Source: Allopusillimonas soli (GTDB lineage: Bacteria; Pseudomonadota; Gammaproteobacteria; Burkholderiales; Burkholderiaceae_B). From it: a DNA stretch of 64,000 nt. Positions 17,292-27,477 of this stretch are shown here, piece after piece. Every line of letters begins with the position of its first letter. The first letter of the stretch is position 1. The DNA lies in assembly GCF_004153445.1 (NCBI RefSeq), contig NZ_SDQC01000003.1, positions 124,001 through 188,000 of the forward strand, written 5' to 3'. The position numbers were made by a program, and so were the translations under genes. The notes beneath the pieces are model-generated. The model made no database searches, was not told where the DNA came from, and worked only from the letters and a program-made list of their open reading frames with translations.

Positions 17292-20200
17292 GATGTGCCC
17301 GCCTGCTCTCCCGCTGTCATATGGCCTGTCTGACGACGACGCGCCCAGAGCCGGAAGCGGTCCAGGTACAGATACACCACAGGCGTGGTATACAGCGTCA
17401 GTATCTGGCTGATCAACAGGCCTCCAACAATGGTGAGCCCCAGTGGCCGGCGCATCTCCACGCCAGCTCCCGAGGCCAGCACCAGCGGCAATGCACCGAG
17501 CATCGCCGAAATCGTCGTCATCATGATAGGCCGGAAGCGCACAAGGCAGGCCTGGTAGATGGCCTCACGGGACGACAGCCCCTGCTTGCGTTCGGCCAGC
17601 AAGGCAAAATCCACCATCATGATGGCATTTTTCTTCACGATGCCTATAAGCAAAAACACGCCGATCAATGCAATGAGCGTAAATGGCTCGCCGACCAGCA
17701 GCAGGGCCATCAGGGCGCCCACACCAGCCGACGGCAGCGTGGAGAGAATCGTGACGGGATGCACATAGCTTTCATAGAGGATGCCCAGCACGATATACAT
17801 GGTGACGAGTGCCGCCAATATCAGCATGGGCATCTGTCCCATGGACCGAAGCATCTCCCTGCCCGATCCCAGCAGCCCAGCCTGCAACTGATCGCTGGGC
17901 AACCCGATGCGCGCCATCGCCTGATCTATGGCCCGTGTAGCCTGATCCAGCGTCACGCCGGGCGCCAGGCTGAAGGATACCGACTCGGCGGCAAGCAGGC
18001 CCTCGTGTTCCACACTGAGCGGCGCACTGCCCATTTCGAAACGCGTGAACGCGGAAAGCGGAATGCGGTTGCCATCCGACGTGACAACCTCCACGCGCTT
18101 CAACGACGCCACGTCCTGTGCATAGGGCGCGTCCACGCCCATCACCACATGGTATTGGTTCAGGGCGCCATAAATCACTGAGACCTGCCGCATGCTGAAT
18201 GAATTGTTCAATGTCGATGCTATCAAGGACATGTCCACACCCAACCGTGTTGCCGCATCCCGATCAATGACCAGTTCGATGCGCTGGCCTTTGTCCTCGA
18301 CGTTGGTGTCCACGTCGACAAGCTCGGGCAAACCGGCCATGGCGCGCTGGACGCGCGGCAGCCAGGCCTTGATGACAGCCAGGTCGCCACCCAGAATGCT
18401 GTAGTCGTATGTGGCGCTGCCGCCCTGACGCCCGCCCACGAAGATATCCTGCTGCGGCACCAGAGTCAGGCGCGCACCTGGCACACCGCTGAACTTGAGA
18501 CGCATGCGATTGACAACGTCCATGGCACTTGCATCGCGCTCCGTCAGCGGCTTGAGCTGTATCATGAGGAAGGATGAATTGCTGCCGCCGCGGCCACCCG
18601 CAAAACCCGCCACGCTTTCCACAGCGGGATCCTGCAGCAGCAGGTCGCGAAAATGGTCAAGCTTGGGTTTCATGGCATGGAAAGACGTGCCCTGATCCAC
18701 GCGGAAAAAGCCCAGCAGCTGGCCGGTATCCTGCTGCGGCAGAAAGCCTTTGGGCACCACAGCATAGAGATAGAGATTCAGGCCGACCGTGGCCGCCAGC
18801 ACCAGCATCATCAGCCGCCCGTGCAGCAGCGCCCAGCGTAGCGAGCGGCGGTAGCCACGCCAAAACACATTCCCCAACTTATGAAATGCACCGCCGATTG
18901 CCCACGCCAGTCCCCGCACAGCGCGCCAGCATGCGTTCAGGCCACGCCCCGCGGTACTGGCCATCAACCGGGCCCGTGTGCGGCGGTATTTTGCCGGCGC
19001 CGGTTCGCCCGCACCGTCACGCTTGCCTCTGAGCAGCCTGGCCGACATCATGGGTGTAACCGTCACCGAAATCAGCAGTGAAACCAGGACGGATACTGAA
19101 AGCGTGACGGCAAACTCCTTGAACATGCGCCCCATCATGCCCCCCATGAGAAGCATGGGAATGAATACAGCAATAAGGGACAGGCTCATGGCAAGTACCG
19201 TGAAGCCCACTTCGCGCACACCCCGCATGGCGGCGCGCATGGGAGACGCACCCCGCTCAATGTGGCGCATGATGTTTTCAAGCACCACGATCGCATCATC
19301 AACGACAAAACCGGTGGCCACGATCAGCGCCGTCAACGACACGGTGTTAAGCGTAAACCCGAACCACAGCATGAAGCTGAAAGTGGTGACCAGCGACGCT
19401 GGCACGGCAATCGCCGGTATCAGTGCGGCCCGCAGATTGCGTAGAAAGATGAGCACAACCATCACCACCAGCGCCACCGCAATCAGCAGCGTGATTTCCG
19501 CTTCATGCAGCGAGGCCCTTATGCTCGGACTGCGATCCTGCGCCACCGTGAGATTGACGTGAGCAGGAAGCATGGCCTGGAAGGCGGGTAACTGCGCCCT
19601 TATGGCATCCACCGTTTCGATGATATTGGCATTGGCCTGCCGCCGCACCAGCAGCAGTACAGCCTCCCGGTCATTGAAGAACCCGACGTTGAACTCGTTC
19701 TCGACCGAATCCTCCACGCGCGCGACGTCACGCAGCCGCACAGCCGCGCCATTGCGCCAGGCAACAATCAACGGCCGGTAATCGGCCGCGCGCGTCAATT
19801 GCCCGCCCGCATTCAGCTGCCAGTTGTAGCGGTCATTCTCAACCACGCCATTCGGCCTCATGGTATTGGCATTGGACAAGGCCGCACGCACGTCGTCCAG
19901 CGCAATCCCAGCTGCATTCAAGGCGTGTGGGTTGAGGCTGACGCGCACTGCAGGCAGGGAGCTGCCGCCCACCTCGACCTCACCGACACCGACCACCTGG
20001 GACAGTTTCTGGGCCAGCACCGTGTCGGCCAGATCATAGAGCTGGCCCTGGGTTGCCGTCTCGGATGTCAGCGCCAGTATCATCACGGGGGCCGACGACG
20101 GATTGAACTTGTGGTACGTGGGCGGGTTCCTCAGGCTGGACGGCAGCATGGCGCGGGCGGCGTTGATGGCAGCCTGCACGTCACGCGCTGCACTGTTTAC

Positions 20201-20500
20201 ATCGCGGTCAAGGTCGAAGATGAGAGAAATGCGGGTATTGCCTTCCCTGCTGCGCGAGCTCATCTCGCTGATGCCCGCAATGGCGCCCAGAGACTGCTCC
20301 AGGGGCGTCGCCACGCTCGATGCCATGGTTTCAGGGCTCGCACCTGGTATGCTGGCCGACACCGAGATCACGGGAAAATCGATTTGCGGCAATGGCGACA
20401 CAGGCAAAAACACCAGTGCCAGGCTGCCAGCCACGACCATGGCCAGACACAGCAGCGAGGTCGCCACCGGCCGGACAATGAACTGGTTGAAGAACCGCAT
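17288..20500 (-). CDS. mdtC: RND efflux inner-membrane pump, MdtC/MuxC-like
   Basis: A 1070-residue proton-driven RND transporter of the HAE-1 family with 12 transmembrane helices and two large periplasmic loops. VVDDAIVVLENI in helix 4 holds the proton-relay Asp pair, and the helix-10 relay Lys region is KKNAIMMVDFALLAE. The second of two pump genes in one operon is characteristic of MdtBC/MuxBC heteromers, where MdtC is the drug-binding partner. It is about 45 residues longer than E. coli MdtC, the extra being a basic loop between helices 6 and 7. The start overlaps the upstream pump gene stop by one base (TGATG). Confidence 0.94.
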   Translation of the reverse strand: MRFFNQFIVRPVATSLLCLAMVVAGSLALVFLPVSPLPQIDFPVISVSASIPGASPETMASSVATPLEQSLGAIAGISEMSSRSREGNTRISLIFDLDRDVNSAARDVQAAINAARAMLPSSLRNPPTYHKFNPSSAPVMILALTSETATQGQLYDLADTVLAQKLSQVVGVGEVEVGGSSLPAVRVSLNPHALNAAGIALDDVRAALSNANTMRPNGVVENDRYNWQLNAGGQLTRAADYRPLIVAWRNGAAVRLRDVARVEDSVENEFNVGFFNDREAVLLLVRRQANANIIETVDAIRAQLPAFQAMLPAHVNLTVAQDRSPSIRASLHEAEITLLIAVALVVMVVLIFLRNLRAALIPAIAVPASLVTTFSFMLWFGFTLNTVSLTALIVATGFVVDDAIVVLENIMRHIERGASPMRAAMRGVREVGFTVLAMSLSLIAVFIPMLLMGGMMGRMFKEFAVTLSVSVLVSLLISVTVTPMMSARLLRGKRDGAGEPAPAKYRRTRARLMASTAGRGLNACWRAVRGLAWAIGGAFHKLGNVFWRGYRRSLRWALLHGRLMMLVLAATVGLNLYLYAVVPKGFLPQQDTGQLLGFFRVDQGTSFHAMKPKLDHFRDLLLQDPAVESVAGFAGGRGGSNSSFLMIQLKPLTERDASAMDVVNRMRLKFSGVPGARLTLVPQQDIFVGGRQGGSATYDYSILGGDLAVIKAWLPRVQRAMAGLPELVDVDTNVEDKGQRIELVIDRDAATRLGVDMSLIASTLNNSFSMRQVSVIYGALNQYHVVMGVDAPYAQDVASLKRVEVVTSDGNRIPLSAFTRFEMGSAPLSVEHEGLLAAESVSFSLAPGVTLDQATRAIDQAMARIGLPSDQLQAGLLGSGREMLRSMGQMPMLILAALVTMYIVLGILYESYVHPVTILSTLPSAGVGALMALLLVGEPFTLIALIGVFLLIGIVKKNAIMMVDFALLAERKQGLSSREAIYQACLVRFRPIMMTTISAMLGALPLVLASGAGVEMRRPLGLTIVGGLLISQILTLYTTPVVYLYLDRFRLWARRRQTGHMTAGEQAGTS

Positions 20501-23500
20501 CAGGCTGCCCTGTCGTCAGCGGGCTGCGGCGGCGTGCGCAGGGGCGTGCGCCGCGCCAGCCGGTCGAACATCAGGTAGATGACCGGCGTAGTGAAAAGCG
20601 TGAGTATCTGGCTGCACAACAGCCCGCCCACCATGACCAGCCCCAGGGGCTGGCGCATCTCCGCGCCCGACCCCGTCGCGAACATCAGCGGCAAAGCGCT
20701 GAAAAGCGCTGCCAGCGTCGTCATGAGAATGGGCCGAAAACGCAGCAGCGCCGCCTCGTGGATAGCCTTCTGAGGGGCAAGGCCACGCGTTCGCTCGGCA
20801 TCAAGGGCGAAATCTATCATCATGATCGCATTCTTCTTCACGATGCCGATCAGCAGAATAATGCCTATCACCCCGATCATGTCCAGTTCCGAACCGGTCA
20901 ACAGCAGCGCCAGCAGCGCGCCTATGGCAGCCGAAGGCAGTGTGGACAGAATGGTGATGGGATGAATGTAGCTTTCATACAGAATGCCCAGCACAATATA
21001 CATGGTGGCCACTGCGGCCAGCATCAGCCACAGCGTGCTCGACAGCGACAAAGTGAAGGCGCGCGCCGCTCCCTGGAAGCGCAGATCCAGCGAGGCAGGC
21101 ATACCCAGCTGCGCCTGGGCCGAGCGTATGGCCTGCGTCGCATCGGAAAGCGCCACGCCCGGTGCCAGATTGAATGAAATCGTCGTGGCTGGAAATTGCC
21201 CCAATCGCTCTATTGCCAGGCGCGTGCTCTGCTGTTCGATGCGGGCCAGGCTACTGATCGGCACCGGCGTCCCCGAAGTCGTGGACACGTAGATATTATC
21301 AAGCGCCTGCGGACTTTGTCTGAACTGGGGTGCAACCTCAAGCACCACCCGATACTGCGCCGATTGCGTAAAGATCGTGGAAATAAGGCGCTGGCCAAAA
21401 GCATCGTAAAGCGCATCATCAATACGGGCGTTGGTAACGCCCAGGCGCGCTGCCTTGTCGCGGTCTATGATCAAGGTGGTTTGTAGGCCACGGTCCTGCA
21501 GATTACCCACCACCTGCGCCAGCTCGGGCAGCGTCCGCAGCCGGTCGATCAGCCTTGGCGCCCATGCCGAAAGCACAGTGCTGTCCGGATCCGACAGCGT
21601 CATCTGATATTGGGCGCGAGAAATGCGGTCATCCACAGTGAGGTCCTGCACCGGCTGCATGAATATCTGGATGTCCGGTAGGCCGGCCAGGCGCTCGTCC
21701 AGCCGATCGATGATCTGATGCGCGGTGGCGCCGCGATCCGCAATGGGCTTGAGCGCGATCTGCATGCGACCCGTATTGAGGGTTGCATTGTTTCCATCGA
21801 TGCCGATAAAGGACGTGACCGCAGCCACGTCCGGGTCCTGCATGATCACATCGACAGCAGCCGCCTGCCGTTTGCTCATGGCGGAAAACGATACCGTTTG
21901 CGGCCCCTGACTTATGGCCTGGATAAGCCCGGTATCTTGCTGGGGAAAGAACCCCTTGGCCACCACCATATACAGCACCACAGTCAGTACCAGCGTGCCC
22001 GCCGCCACCAGCAATGTCAGCGGCTGATGCCTCAGCACCCAGCCCAAGCCCTGGTCGTAACGACCCAGCAGGCTGTCCATCCAGTGCGCCGACATGCGCT
22101 GGAAACGCCCTGGCCGCGATTCGGATTCAGGTCGCAGCAGGCGCGCGCACATCATGGGAGTCAATGTCAGGGAAATCAGCAACGACAGCAGAATGGCGAC
22201 CGCCAGTGTAACGGCGAATTCGCGAAACAGTCGGCCGATGACATCGCTCATGAACAAAAGCGGAATCAGTACGGCAATGAGCGACAGCGTCAGGGAAACC
22301 AGCGTGAAGCCGATCTGCTGCACCCCCTTCAACGCGGCCTTGAGCGGCGCGTCCCCCCGCTCGATATAGCGGGCAATGTTCTCGATCATGACGATGGCGT
22401 CGTCGACCACAAAGCCCGTGGCAATGGTCAAGGCCATGAGCGTCAGGTTGTTGATGCTGAAGCCCATCAGATACATGATTCCGAACGTGCCCACCAACGA
22501 CAGCGGCACCACGACACTCGGAATCAGCGTGGCGGTCCAACTGCGCAGAAAGATGAAAGTCACCAGCACCACCAGCACGATTGCCATGAGCATCTCGCGT
22601 TGCACATGGCTGACCGAATCACGTATTGTCTGCGTGCGGTCGCTGGCCACCTGCACATCCACCCCGACAGGGAGCGCATCGCGCAGCGACGGCAGCAAGA
22701 TCTTGACGCGATCGACCACGTCAATCACATTCGCGCCCGGCTGGCGCTGGATGTTCAGCAGGATGGCCGGCGTCTCGCCCACCCAGGCCGCCTGACGGAT
22801 ATTCTCCGCGTCCTCGCGCGCCTGGGCGACATCCCGCAGGCGCAGCGGGGCCCCGTTCTCGTAGGCAATGATCAGGTTCTCATAATCCTGGCGCGAACGC
22901 AGTTGATCATTGGCGTTGATGGTGGTGGACCGCTGCGCACCGTCCAGGTTGCCCTTGGGCTGGTTCACGTTTGCACCGGTAATGGCGGTGCGCAGGTCCG
23001 CCAGCGTCAGGCCGTGCGCCGCCAGCGCCTGCGGATTGGCCTGTATCCGGACAGCGGGTCGTTGTCCGCCCGCCACGGTGACCAGCCCCACGCCGGTGAT
23101 CTGCGACAACTTCTGCGCCACACGCACGTCGATCAGGTCCCTCACTTCATGCAGGGGCAGCGTGGGAGAGGTCACGGCCAGCGTAATGACCGGTGTGTCT
23201 GCCGGGTTGACCTTGTTATAGACGGGCGGCGCCGGCAGGTCGTTGGGCAGGAGATTGGATGCAGCATTGATTGCAGCCTGCACTTCCTGCTCCGCCACGC
23301 CCATGGACAGATCCAGATCAAACTGCAGCGTGATCAGCGATGCGCCGCCAGAGCTGGTGGAGGTCATCTGCGTAAGCCCCGGCATCTGTCCGAACTGCCG
23401 TTCCAGCGGGGAAGTGACCAGCGCCGTCATGACCTCGGGGCTCGCCCCTGGATATAGCGTGGACACTTGTATGGTGGGGTAATCCACCTGCGGCAGAGCA

Positions 23501-23604
23501 GCCACGGGCAGCATGCGATAAGCCAACAGGCCTGACGCCAGCAGCGCAATCATCGCCAGCGTCGTGGCCACCGGGCGCAGGATGAAGAGGCGCGAAAGAT
23601 TCAC
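20500..23604 (-). CDS. mdtB: RND efflux inner-membrane pump, MdtB/MuxB-like
   Basis: A 1034-residue RND transporter, first of the two inner-membrane pump subunits. N-terminal [19 protein letters not shown] and [15 protein letters not shown] are standard HAE-1 features. The relay pair is in [15 protein letters not shown] and the helix-10 Lys in [15 protein letters not shown]. In E. coli MdtB and MdtC form a 2:1 trimer that exports novobiocin and bile salts; the substrates here are unknown. It begins three bases after the MFP gene stop and ends in a one-base overlap with the next pump gene, so all four genes form one tight operon. Confidence 0.94.
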   Translation of the reverse strand: MNLSRLFILRPVATTLAMIALLASGLLAYRMLPVAALPQVDYPTIQVSTLYPGASPEVMTALVTSPLERQFGQMPGLTQMTSTSSGGASLITLQFDLDLSMGVAEQEVQAAINAASNLLPNDLPAPPVYNKVNPADTPVITLAVTSPTLPLHEVRDLIDVRVAQKLSQITGVGLVTVAGGQRPAVRIQANPQALAAHGLTLADLRTAITGANVNQPKGNLDGAQRSTTINANDQLRSRQDYENLIIAYENGAPLRLRDVAQAREDAENIRQAAWVGETPAILLNIQRQPGANVIDVVDRVKILLPSLRDALPVGVDVQVASDRTQTIRDSVSHVQREMLMAIVLVVLVTFIFLRSWTATLIPSVVVPLSLVGTFGIMYLMGFSINNLTLMALTIATGFVVDDAIVMIENIARYIERGDAPLKAALKGVQQIGFTLVSLTLSLIAVLIPLLFMSDVIGRLFREFAVTLAVAILLSLLISLTLTPMMCARLLRPESESRPGRFQRMSAHWMDSLLGRYDQGLGWVLRHQPLTLLVAAGTLVLTVVLYMVVAKGFFPQQDTGLIQAISQGPQTVSFSAMSKRQAAAVDVIMQDPDVAAVTSFIGIDGNNATLNTGRMQIALKPIADRGATAHQIIDRLDERLAGLPDIQIFMQPVQDLTVDDRISRAQYQMTLSDPDSTVLSAWAPRLIDRLRTLPELAQVVGNLQDRGLQTTLIIDRDKAARLGVTNARIDDALYDAFGQRLISTIFTQSAQYRVVLEVAPQFRQSPQALDNIYVSTTSGTPVPISSLARIEQQSTRLAIERLGQFPATTISFNLAPGVALSDATQAIRSAQAQLGMPASLDLRFQGAARAFTLSLSSTLWLMLAAVATMYIVLGILYESYIHPITILSTLPSAAIGALLALLLTGSELDMIGVIGIILLIGIVKKNAIMMIDFALDAERTRGLAPQKAIHEAALLRFRPILMTTLAALFSALPLMFATGSGAEMRQPLGLVMVGGLLCSQILTLFTTPVIYLMFDRLARRTPLRTPPQPADDRAA

Positions 23605-23607
23605 GGA

Positions 23608-24939
23608 TCAGCCTTGGTCTGGCTTGCGGCTGCCTTGAGCCGTTCCGCCTTTGCGGGACGGCTGCTCCTGCCCCGCCCGGTCCGGCCCGCTGTCCGCCCG
23701 GGAACCTGCGCCGCCGCTTTGTGCCGGACCGGCCGAGGAAGCGCCAGGCGGGGCGGATGGCGAATCATCGCCGGCTGCCGCAACTTCGACCGTCGCACCC
23801 TCCCGCAGGCGGTCCACCCCTTCCACGACAACCCGTTGGCCCTGCTTCAGTCCCGACACCACACTACTGCGGCCATTCTCGACATGGCCGGTTTCTATCG
23901 CCTGGAGGTGCACCTTGTTGGAATCGTCCACGACATAGACAAATGCGCCAATGCTGCCTTGCTGGATGGCCGCGGTGGGCACGAGCAGGGCTTCCAGCGT
24001 ATCGACACGCAGATGCACATTCACGAAGGCGTTCGGAAACAGCAACTCGTCCTCGTTGTCGAAGCGCGCCTTGAGCCGCACAGTGCCCGTGTCAACATTG
24101 ATCTGGTTGTCGATGGACTCGAGCCGGCCCGTTGCGATCTGCTTCAGGTCCGCACTGTCGTACAGCGCGACCTGCAGGGGCACGCCCTGCCGCATTTTTT
24201 CCGCAACCTGGGGTAATTGCGCCTGCGGCAGCGAGAACAGCACCGAAATAGGCTGGATCTGGGTGATCGTCACCACGCCATCGGTGCTGGAGGCGTTGAT
24301 GATATTGCCCACATCTACCGCCCGCAGCCCAAGGCGCCCCGAAATCGGCGCAGTGATGCGAGTGTAGCTCAGCTGAAGCTCAGCATTGTCAACCGCAGCC
24401 TTGTCGCTGACCACGGCGCCCTGCAACTGCTGCACCAGCGAAGACTGAGTGTCCACCTGCTGGCGCGCAATGGAATTCTGCTTGAACAGCTGCTGATAGC
24501 GCTGCAGGTCGCGCCGGGCGTTGCGCAATTCCGCCTGATGCTGCTGCAGGGTGCCTTGCGCCTGATCCAACGCAATCTGATAGCTGCGGGGATCGACGCG
24601 GGCAAGCAAATCACCCTTTGCCACCTTCTGGCCCTCGTCGAACGCAACCTCCACCAGTTCTCCGTCAACCTGACTGCGCACGACAACGGTGTTGTAGGCA
24701 GTCACCGTGCCCACGGCCTTCAAAACAAAATCGATCTTGCCCTGTTCAACGCTGGCGACCTTGACCGGTACCGGTGCACCGAGCATGCCCCGGCGGGAGA
24801 AAGGATTATCGCCGCCGGCCGTCCCGGCGGGCTGGCGGGTGGCCAGCCAATAACCGCCTGCTATCAATATCAGCGCGGCGAGCAGCCACGGCCAACGGCG
24901 TCGACGTTTTTGTTGATGTTCTAGCCCGGGTTCCAGCAT
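23608..24939 (-). CDS. mdtA: RND efflux periplasmic adaptor, MdtA/MuxA-like
   Basis: A 443-residue membrane fusion protein. A basic N-terminus (QQKRRRRW) precedes one membrane anchor near residues 17-33. The barrel-sandwich halves (VVVRSQVDGELVEVAFDEGQ and later ITAPISGRLGLRAVDVGN) flank an alpha-helical hairpin at about 120-190. A beta-barrel and membrane-proximal domain follow. The last 60 residues are a low-complexity Gly/Ser/Pro/basic tail. It links the RND pump to the outer-membrane channel. The ATG at 24939 has a GGAG site; the longer frame to 24975 has none. No regulator gene is adjacent. Confidence 0.93.
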   Translation of the reverse strand: MLEPGLEHQQKRRRRWPWLLAALILIAGGYWLATRQPAGTAGGDNPFSRRGMLGAPVPVKVASVEQGKIDFVLKAVGTVTAYNTVVVRSQVDGELVEVAFDEGQKVAKGDLLARVDPRSYQIALDQAQGTLQQHQAELRNARRDLQRYQQLFKQNSIARQQVDTQSSLVQQLQGAVVSDKAAVDNAELQLSYTRITAPISGRLGLRAVDVGNIINASSTDGVVTITQIQPISVLFSLPQAQLPQVAEKMRQGVPLQVALYDSADLKQIATGRLESIDNQINVDTGTVRLKARFDNEDELLFPNAFVNVHLRVDTLEALLVPTAAIQQGSIGAFVYVVDDSNKVHLQAIETGHVENGRSSVVSGLKQGQRVVVEGVDRLREGATVEVAAAGDDSPSAPPGASSAGPAQSGGAGSRADSGPDRAGQEQPSRKGGTAQGSRKPDQG

Positions 24940-25108
24940 GCAGGAAGGCTCCGATAGTCTGAGAATAGGCGTCATTTTCGCCGATTGCGCAGGAACCGGT
25001 AGCGCATGTTGTCAAATTGAAATGATGCGCAACAACTATCGGCATTCCGAAACGGGTAGAAATGATGATGGCACGCATTTCAAGACGGGGGGCGCCCTAG
25101 ATCAGGCC

Positions 25109-25861
25109 CTAAAGATTGCAGCGGGCCAGCCTGAATGCGACATCCGTGGTGACTGGCTGGGGCTTGAGCTCTCTGTCTTGCGTCGCGAAGCGCACCCAGA
25201 TGACATATTTGTTGGCGCTCATTTCGGGGAAAATGTTATGCGCCTCGTCAACCCAGACCCGCAAAAGCTGGAATATCTTGCCGCCCAGCATTTCCTGGTA
25301 GGCGCCCTCACGCGCCGCAACATCGGCCACGTCGCCCGAATCGCGCAAGACGCGAAGGATGAGCGCCAAGCCTTTGTACAGAGGCAGGAAGGGCGTAATC
25401 CAGCGATGCAGGTCGGCTGTGCGCTCTTCGGCCGGCCGTATCTGCCAGGAATAATACGAAGGCATGTCCACTTGGGAAGAACCGCCCGGCACCGCCAAGC
25501 GACCGCGCAGGCTGGCCAGCCATTCGTTGTCGCGCAGCTCCTGGCCAATGCGGCCCTGCGCGCCCAGCTCGGCGGCCACAGACTGGATCTCCGCCAGCAT
25601 GGTATCCACTGTGCGCGCCTCAACACCGGGATGTTCGCGTAGGGCCGCCAAGGCTGCCCGCTGGCGCTCGAGGTCCTGCAGCACGGCGCCGCGCAGGTCA
25701 GTGCGCTCGCTGATGTCGAGCAGATCGAACAAAGTGGCGACGGCTATCTGATGATGATGGACTTCGGCAGTCTTGGCAAAGAAAAACAGGCGGTCGAACA
25801 GGTGCTCGACCCTCAGTAGGGCCCGCACACGTTCATTGCATGGATATTCATAGAGAATCAC
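25109..25861 (-). CDS. zapD: cell division protein ZapD
   Basis: A 250-residue homologue of ZapD (formerly YacF/DUF1342), which binds the C-terminal tail of FtsZ and bundles FtsZ filaments. The N-terminus ILYEYPCNERVRALLRVEHL matches the E. coli pattern with its EHPLNE element, and the middle has LLDISERTDLRGAVLQDLERQ and IPGG-like VPGGSSQVD. The start is GTG at 25861, where the conserved region begins; upstream in-frame codons run into coaE. The gene follows coaE by 32 bp on the same strand, the standard coaE-zapD arrangement. Confidence 0.93.
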   Translation of the reverse strand: MILYEYPCNERVRALLRVEHLFDRLFFFAKTAEVHHHQIAVATLFDLLDISERTDLRGAVLQDLERQRAALAALREHPGVEARTVDTMLAEIQSVAAELGAQGRIGQELRDNEWLASLRGRLAVPGGSSQVDMPSYYSWQIRPAEERTADLHRWITPFLPLYKGLALILRVLRDSGDVADVAAREGAYQEMLGGKIFQLLRVWVDEAHNIFPEMSANKYVIWVRFATQDRELKPQPVTTDVAFRLARCNL

Positions 25862-25893
25862 GCGACCAAAAACCTTTTTAATGTATACGGCGC

Positions 25894-26505
25894 TCAGTCC
25901 GCCCGCCGAGCCTGGGCGCACCACGCATCGTGCAGGCTACGGACGCGGTGAACAAGGTCGTCAAGACTGGTGCGCCCATCGTTGAGGACGATGTCGTCGG
26001 CTGCCGCCAGCCGCGCTTCCCGCGTAGCCTGTGCAGACATGATACGCGCAATAGCCTCTGGCGTCAGCCCGCTGCGCTGGCGCACCCGTCTTATCTGCGT
26101 CTCGGGATCGCAGTCAACCACACAGATGCGATCCACCCGGTCGCGCCAGCGCCCCGATTCGACCAAAAGAGGAACAACGAAGACAAGATAGCATCCGTCT
26201 GCCGATTCCGCCCGCTTTTGTGTAAGTAAACCTATCATAGGATGCAGGATGGTTTCAAGCTTGATGCGCGCCTCCGGACTGTCGAATACCAATTCGCGCA
26301 TGGCCTGCCGGTCAAGCGCACCGGTCGGCGCAATGACATCGGGGCCGAACTGCTGACGTATGGGCTCGATGGCCGCGCCCCCCGGCGCGGTAAGCTCATG
26401 CGCGATGACGTCGGTGTCGACCACCGATGCACCCCATTCGGCAAGCATATCGGCAACCTTGCTCTTGCCCGAACCTATTCCGCCTGTCAGGCCTATCTTG
26501 TACAT
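25894..26505 (-). CDS. coaE: dephospho-CoA kinase
   Basis: A 203-residue kinase for the last step of coenzyme A synthesis, the ATP-dependent 3'-phosphorylation of dephospho-CoA. The P-loop GLTGGIGSGKS is at the N-terminus, DTDVIAHELT binds the acceptor substrate, and VVPLLVESGRW and RVRQRSGLT (lid region) are family landmarks. The ATG at 26505 has a GGCGGA ribosome site four bases upstream; the frame opens seven codons earlier without support. In many relatives pilD lies upstream of coaE; here a divergent lipoprotein gene takes that place. Confidence 0.95.
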   Translation of the reverse strand: MYKIGLTGGIGSGKSKVADMLAEWGASVVDTDVIAHELTAPGGAAIEPIRQQFGPDVIAPTGALDRQAMRELVFDSPEARIKLETILHPMIGLLTQKRAESADGCYLVFVVPLLVESGRWRDRVDRICVVDCDPETQIRRVRQRSGLTPEAIARIMSAQATREARLAAADDIVLNDGRTSLDDLVHRVRSLHDAWCAQARRAD

Positions 26506-26648
26506 ATTTTCCGCCCTGGAATCCAAATAACTGAATTTACATCAAGGGCGGGCCTGGGCGACAACAATGGGGAATGCCACGGGGCTATAAACAGGAGCAC
26601 GCAAACGGTAGAATGCCAGTTCACACATCAGCCGCAACGGATAACGTC

Positions 26649-27314
26649 ATGCAACGCTCCGATTCATTCCCTCGCTTTTTCCGATCACTGCCTGCCATGG
26701 CGGTTGCTGCACTGCTTCTGGCCGGCTGTGCCCAACACCGGGAGCCGAACTATTACAGCATGCAGCGCGACAATACGGAATCCGATGCACGTCATCAGGC
26801 ACAGGGCCGCCACGACGCCATCGCACCGTCGCAGATTCAGCTCGGTTTCGGCGAAAACGCGAAAAAACCAGGCGAAGGCAATACACCCAGCCCTCAGGCG
26901 CAGGCCCAGGCAGCGCTGCGCCCTCTCTCGCAGCCACGTACTTTCCTGGGCACGGTACCCTGCCTCATCGGCAGCAGCACAGAGTGCGCGGCCTCGCGCA
27001 TTACGCTCACACTGGCGCCCACCGGAGAATGGCGCGCGCGCACACACTATCTGGGCGGTAGCGGGCAGCAGCCTGACCTGCTTGAGCAAGGATGCTGGGA
27101 AGCAATCGGCATGCAGCCCGCCCGCATCTTGCTCCAGACCGGCAGCAAGCAGAACAAGGCCGACTTCACCTTCGTCACCGACAATATCCTGCGCGTCAAC
27201 ATGCTGAACAATATTCGGCCCAAGCTTGAATACCGCCTCACACGGCAGGCCGACGTTGACCCCATCGACGAGCTGTCGGCGAAGGCGCCGCTTGATTGCG
27301 GCAAGACCCAATAA
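26649..27314 (+). CDS. NlpE-like lipoprotein
   Basis: A 221-residue lipoprotein with lipobox LLAGC (Cys27). About 70 residues of low-complexity linker follow. The C-terminal domain from about residue 98 resembles the NlpE N-terminal beta-barrel: FLGTVPC, then ASRITLTLAPTGEWRARTHYLGG, then FTFVTDNILRVNML and LEYRLTR. NlpE in enterobacteria senses copper stress and lipoprotein mis-sorting through the Cpx system. Its CxxC is not kept here; the first Cys is followed by a longer loop to a second one (CLIGSSTEC). No Cpx genes are nearby. The ATG at 26649 begins the signal peptide. Confidence 0.72.
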   Translation: MQRSDSFPRFFRSLPAMAVAALLLAGCAQHREPNYYSMQRDNTESDARHQAQGRHDAIAPSQIQLGFGENAKKPGEGNTPSPQAQAQAALRPLSQPRTFLGTVPCLIGSSTECAASRITLTLAPTGEWRARTHYLGGSGQQPDLLEQGCWEAIGMQPARILLQTGSKQNKADFTFVTDNILRVNMLNNIRPKLEYRLTRQADVDPIDELSAKAPLDCGKTQ

Positions 27315-27440
27315 GCGCCCTGGCGATGTGGCAACGCGGCTTCGCCGTTGGCAGCCAAATGCGACTGGCAGCGGATATTCCGCCTGCCAGCCTGTCCGGT
27401 GAAGGCGGAGAGGCGGCATTTCTGGCGGTCAAATGCAATA

Positions 27441-27460
27441 CGCCGGCCCGAGGGCCGGCG
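27441..27460. repeat. perfect GC palindrome between convergent genes
   Basis: CGCCGGCCC and GGGCCGGCG are separated by two bases, between the NlpE-like lipoprotein gene and the convergent small LuxR gene. There is no T run on either side, so it is not a classical terminator, but a stem this strong could still end or protect both messages. Confidence 0.45.
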
Positions 27461-27477
27461 CGACAGGGATGGCGTAC

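Noticed and set aside
21718-23457. Long open frame (over 570 codons) antisense to the MdtB-like gene
   Set aside because: It mirrors the codon pattern of the RND gene on the other strand and encodes a His/Gln/Arg-rich, featureless product. High GC makes such antisense frames common, and similar ones lie opposite metH and ubiB.
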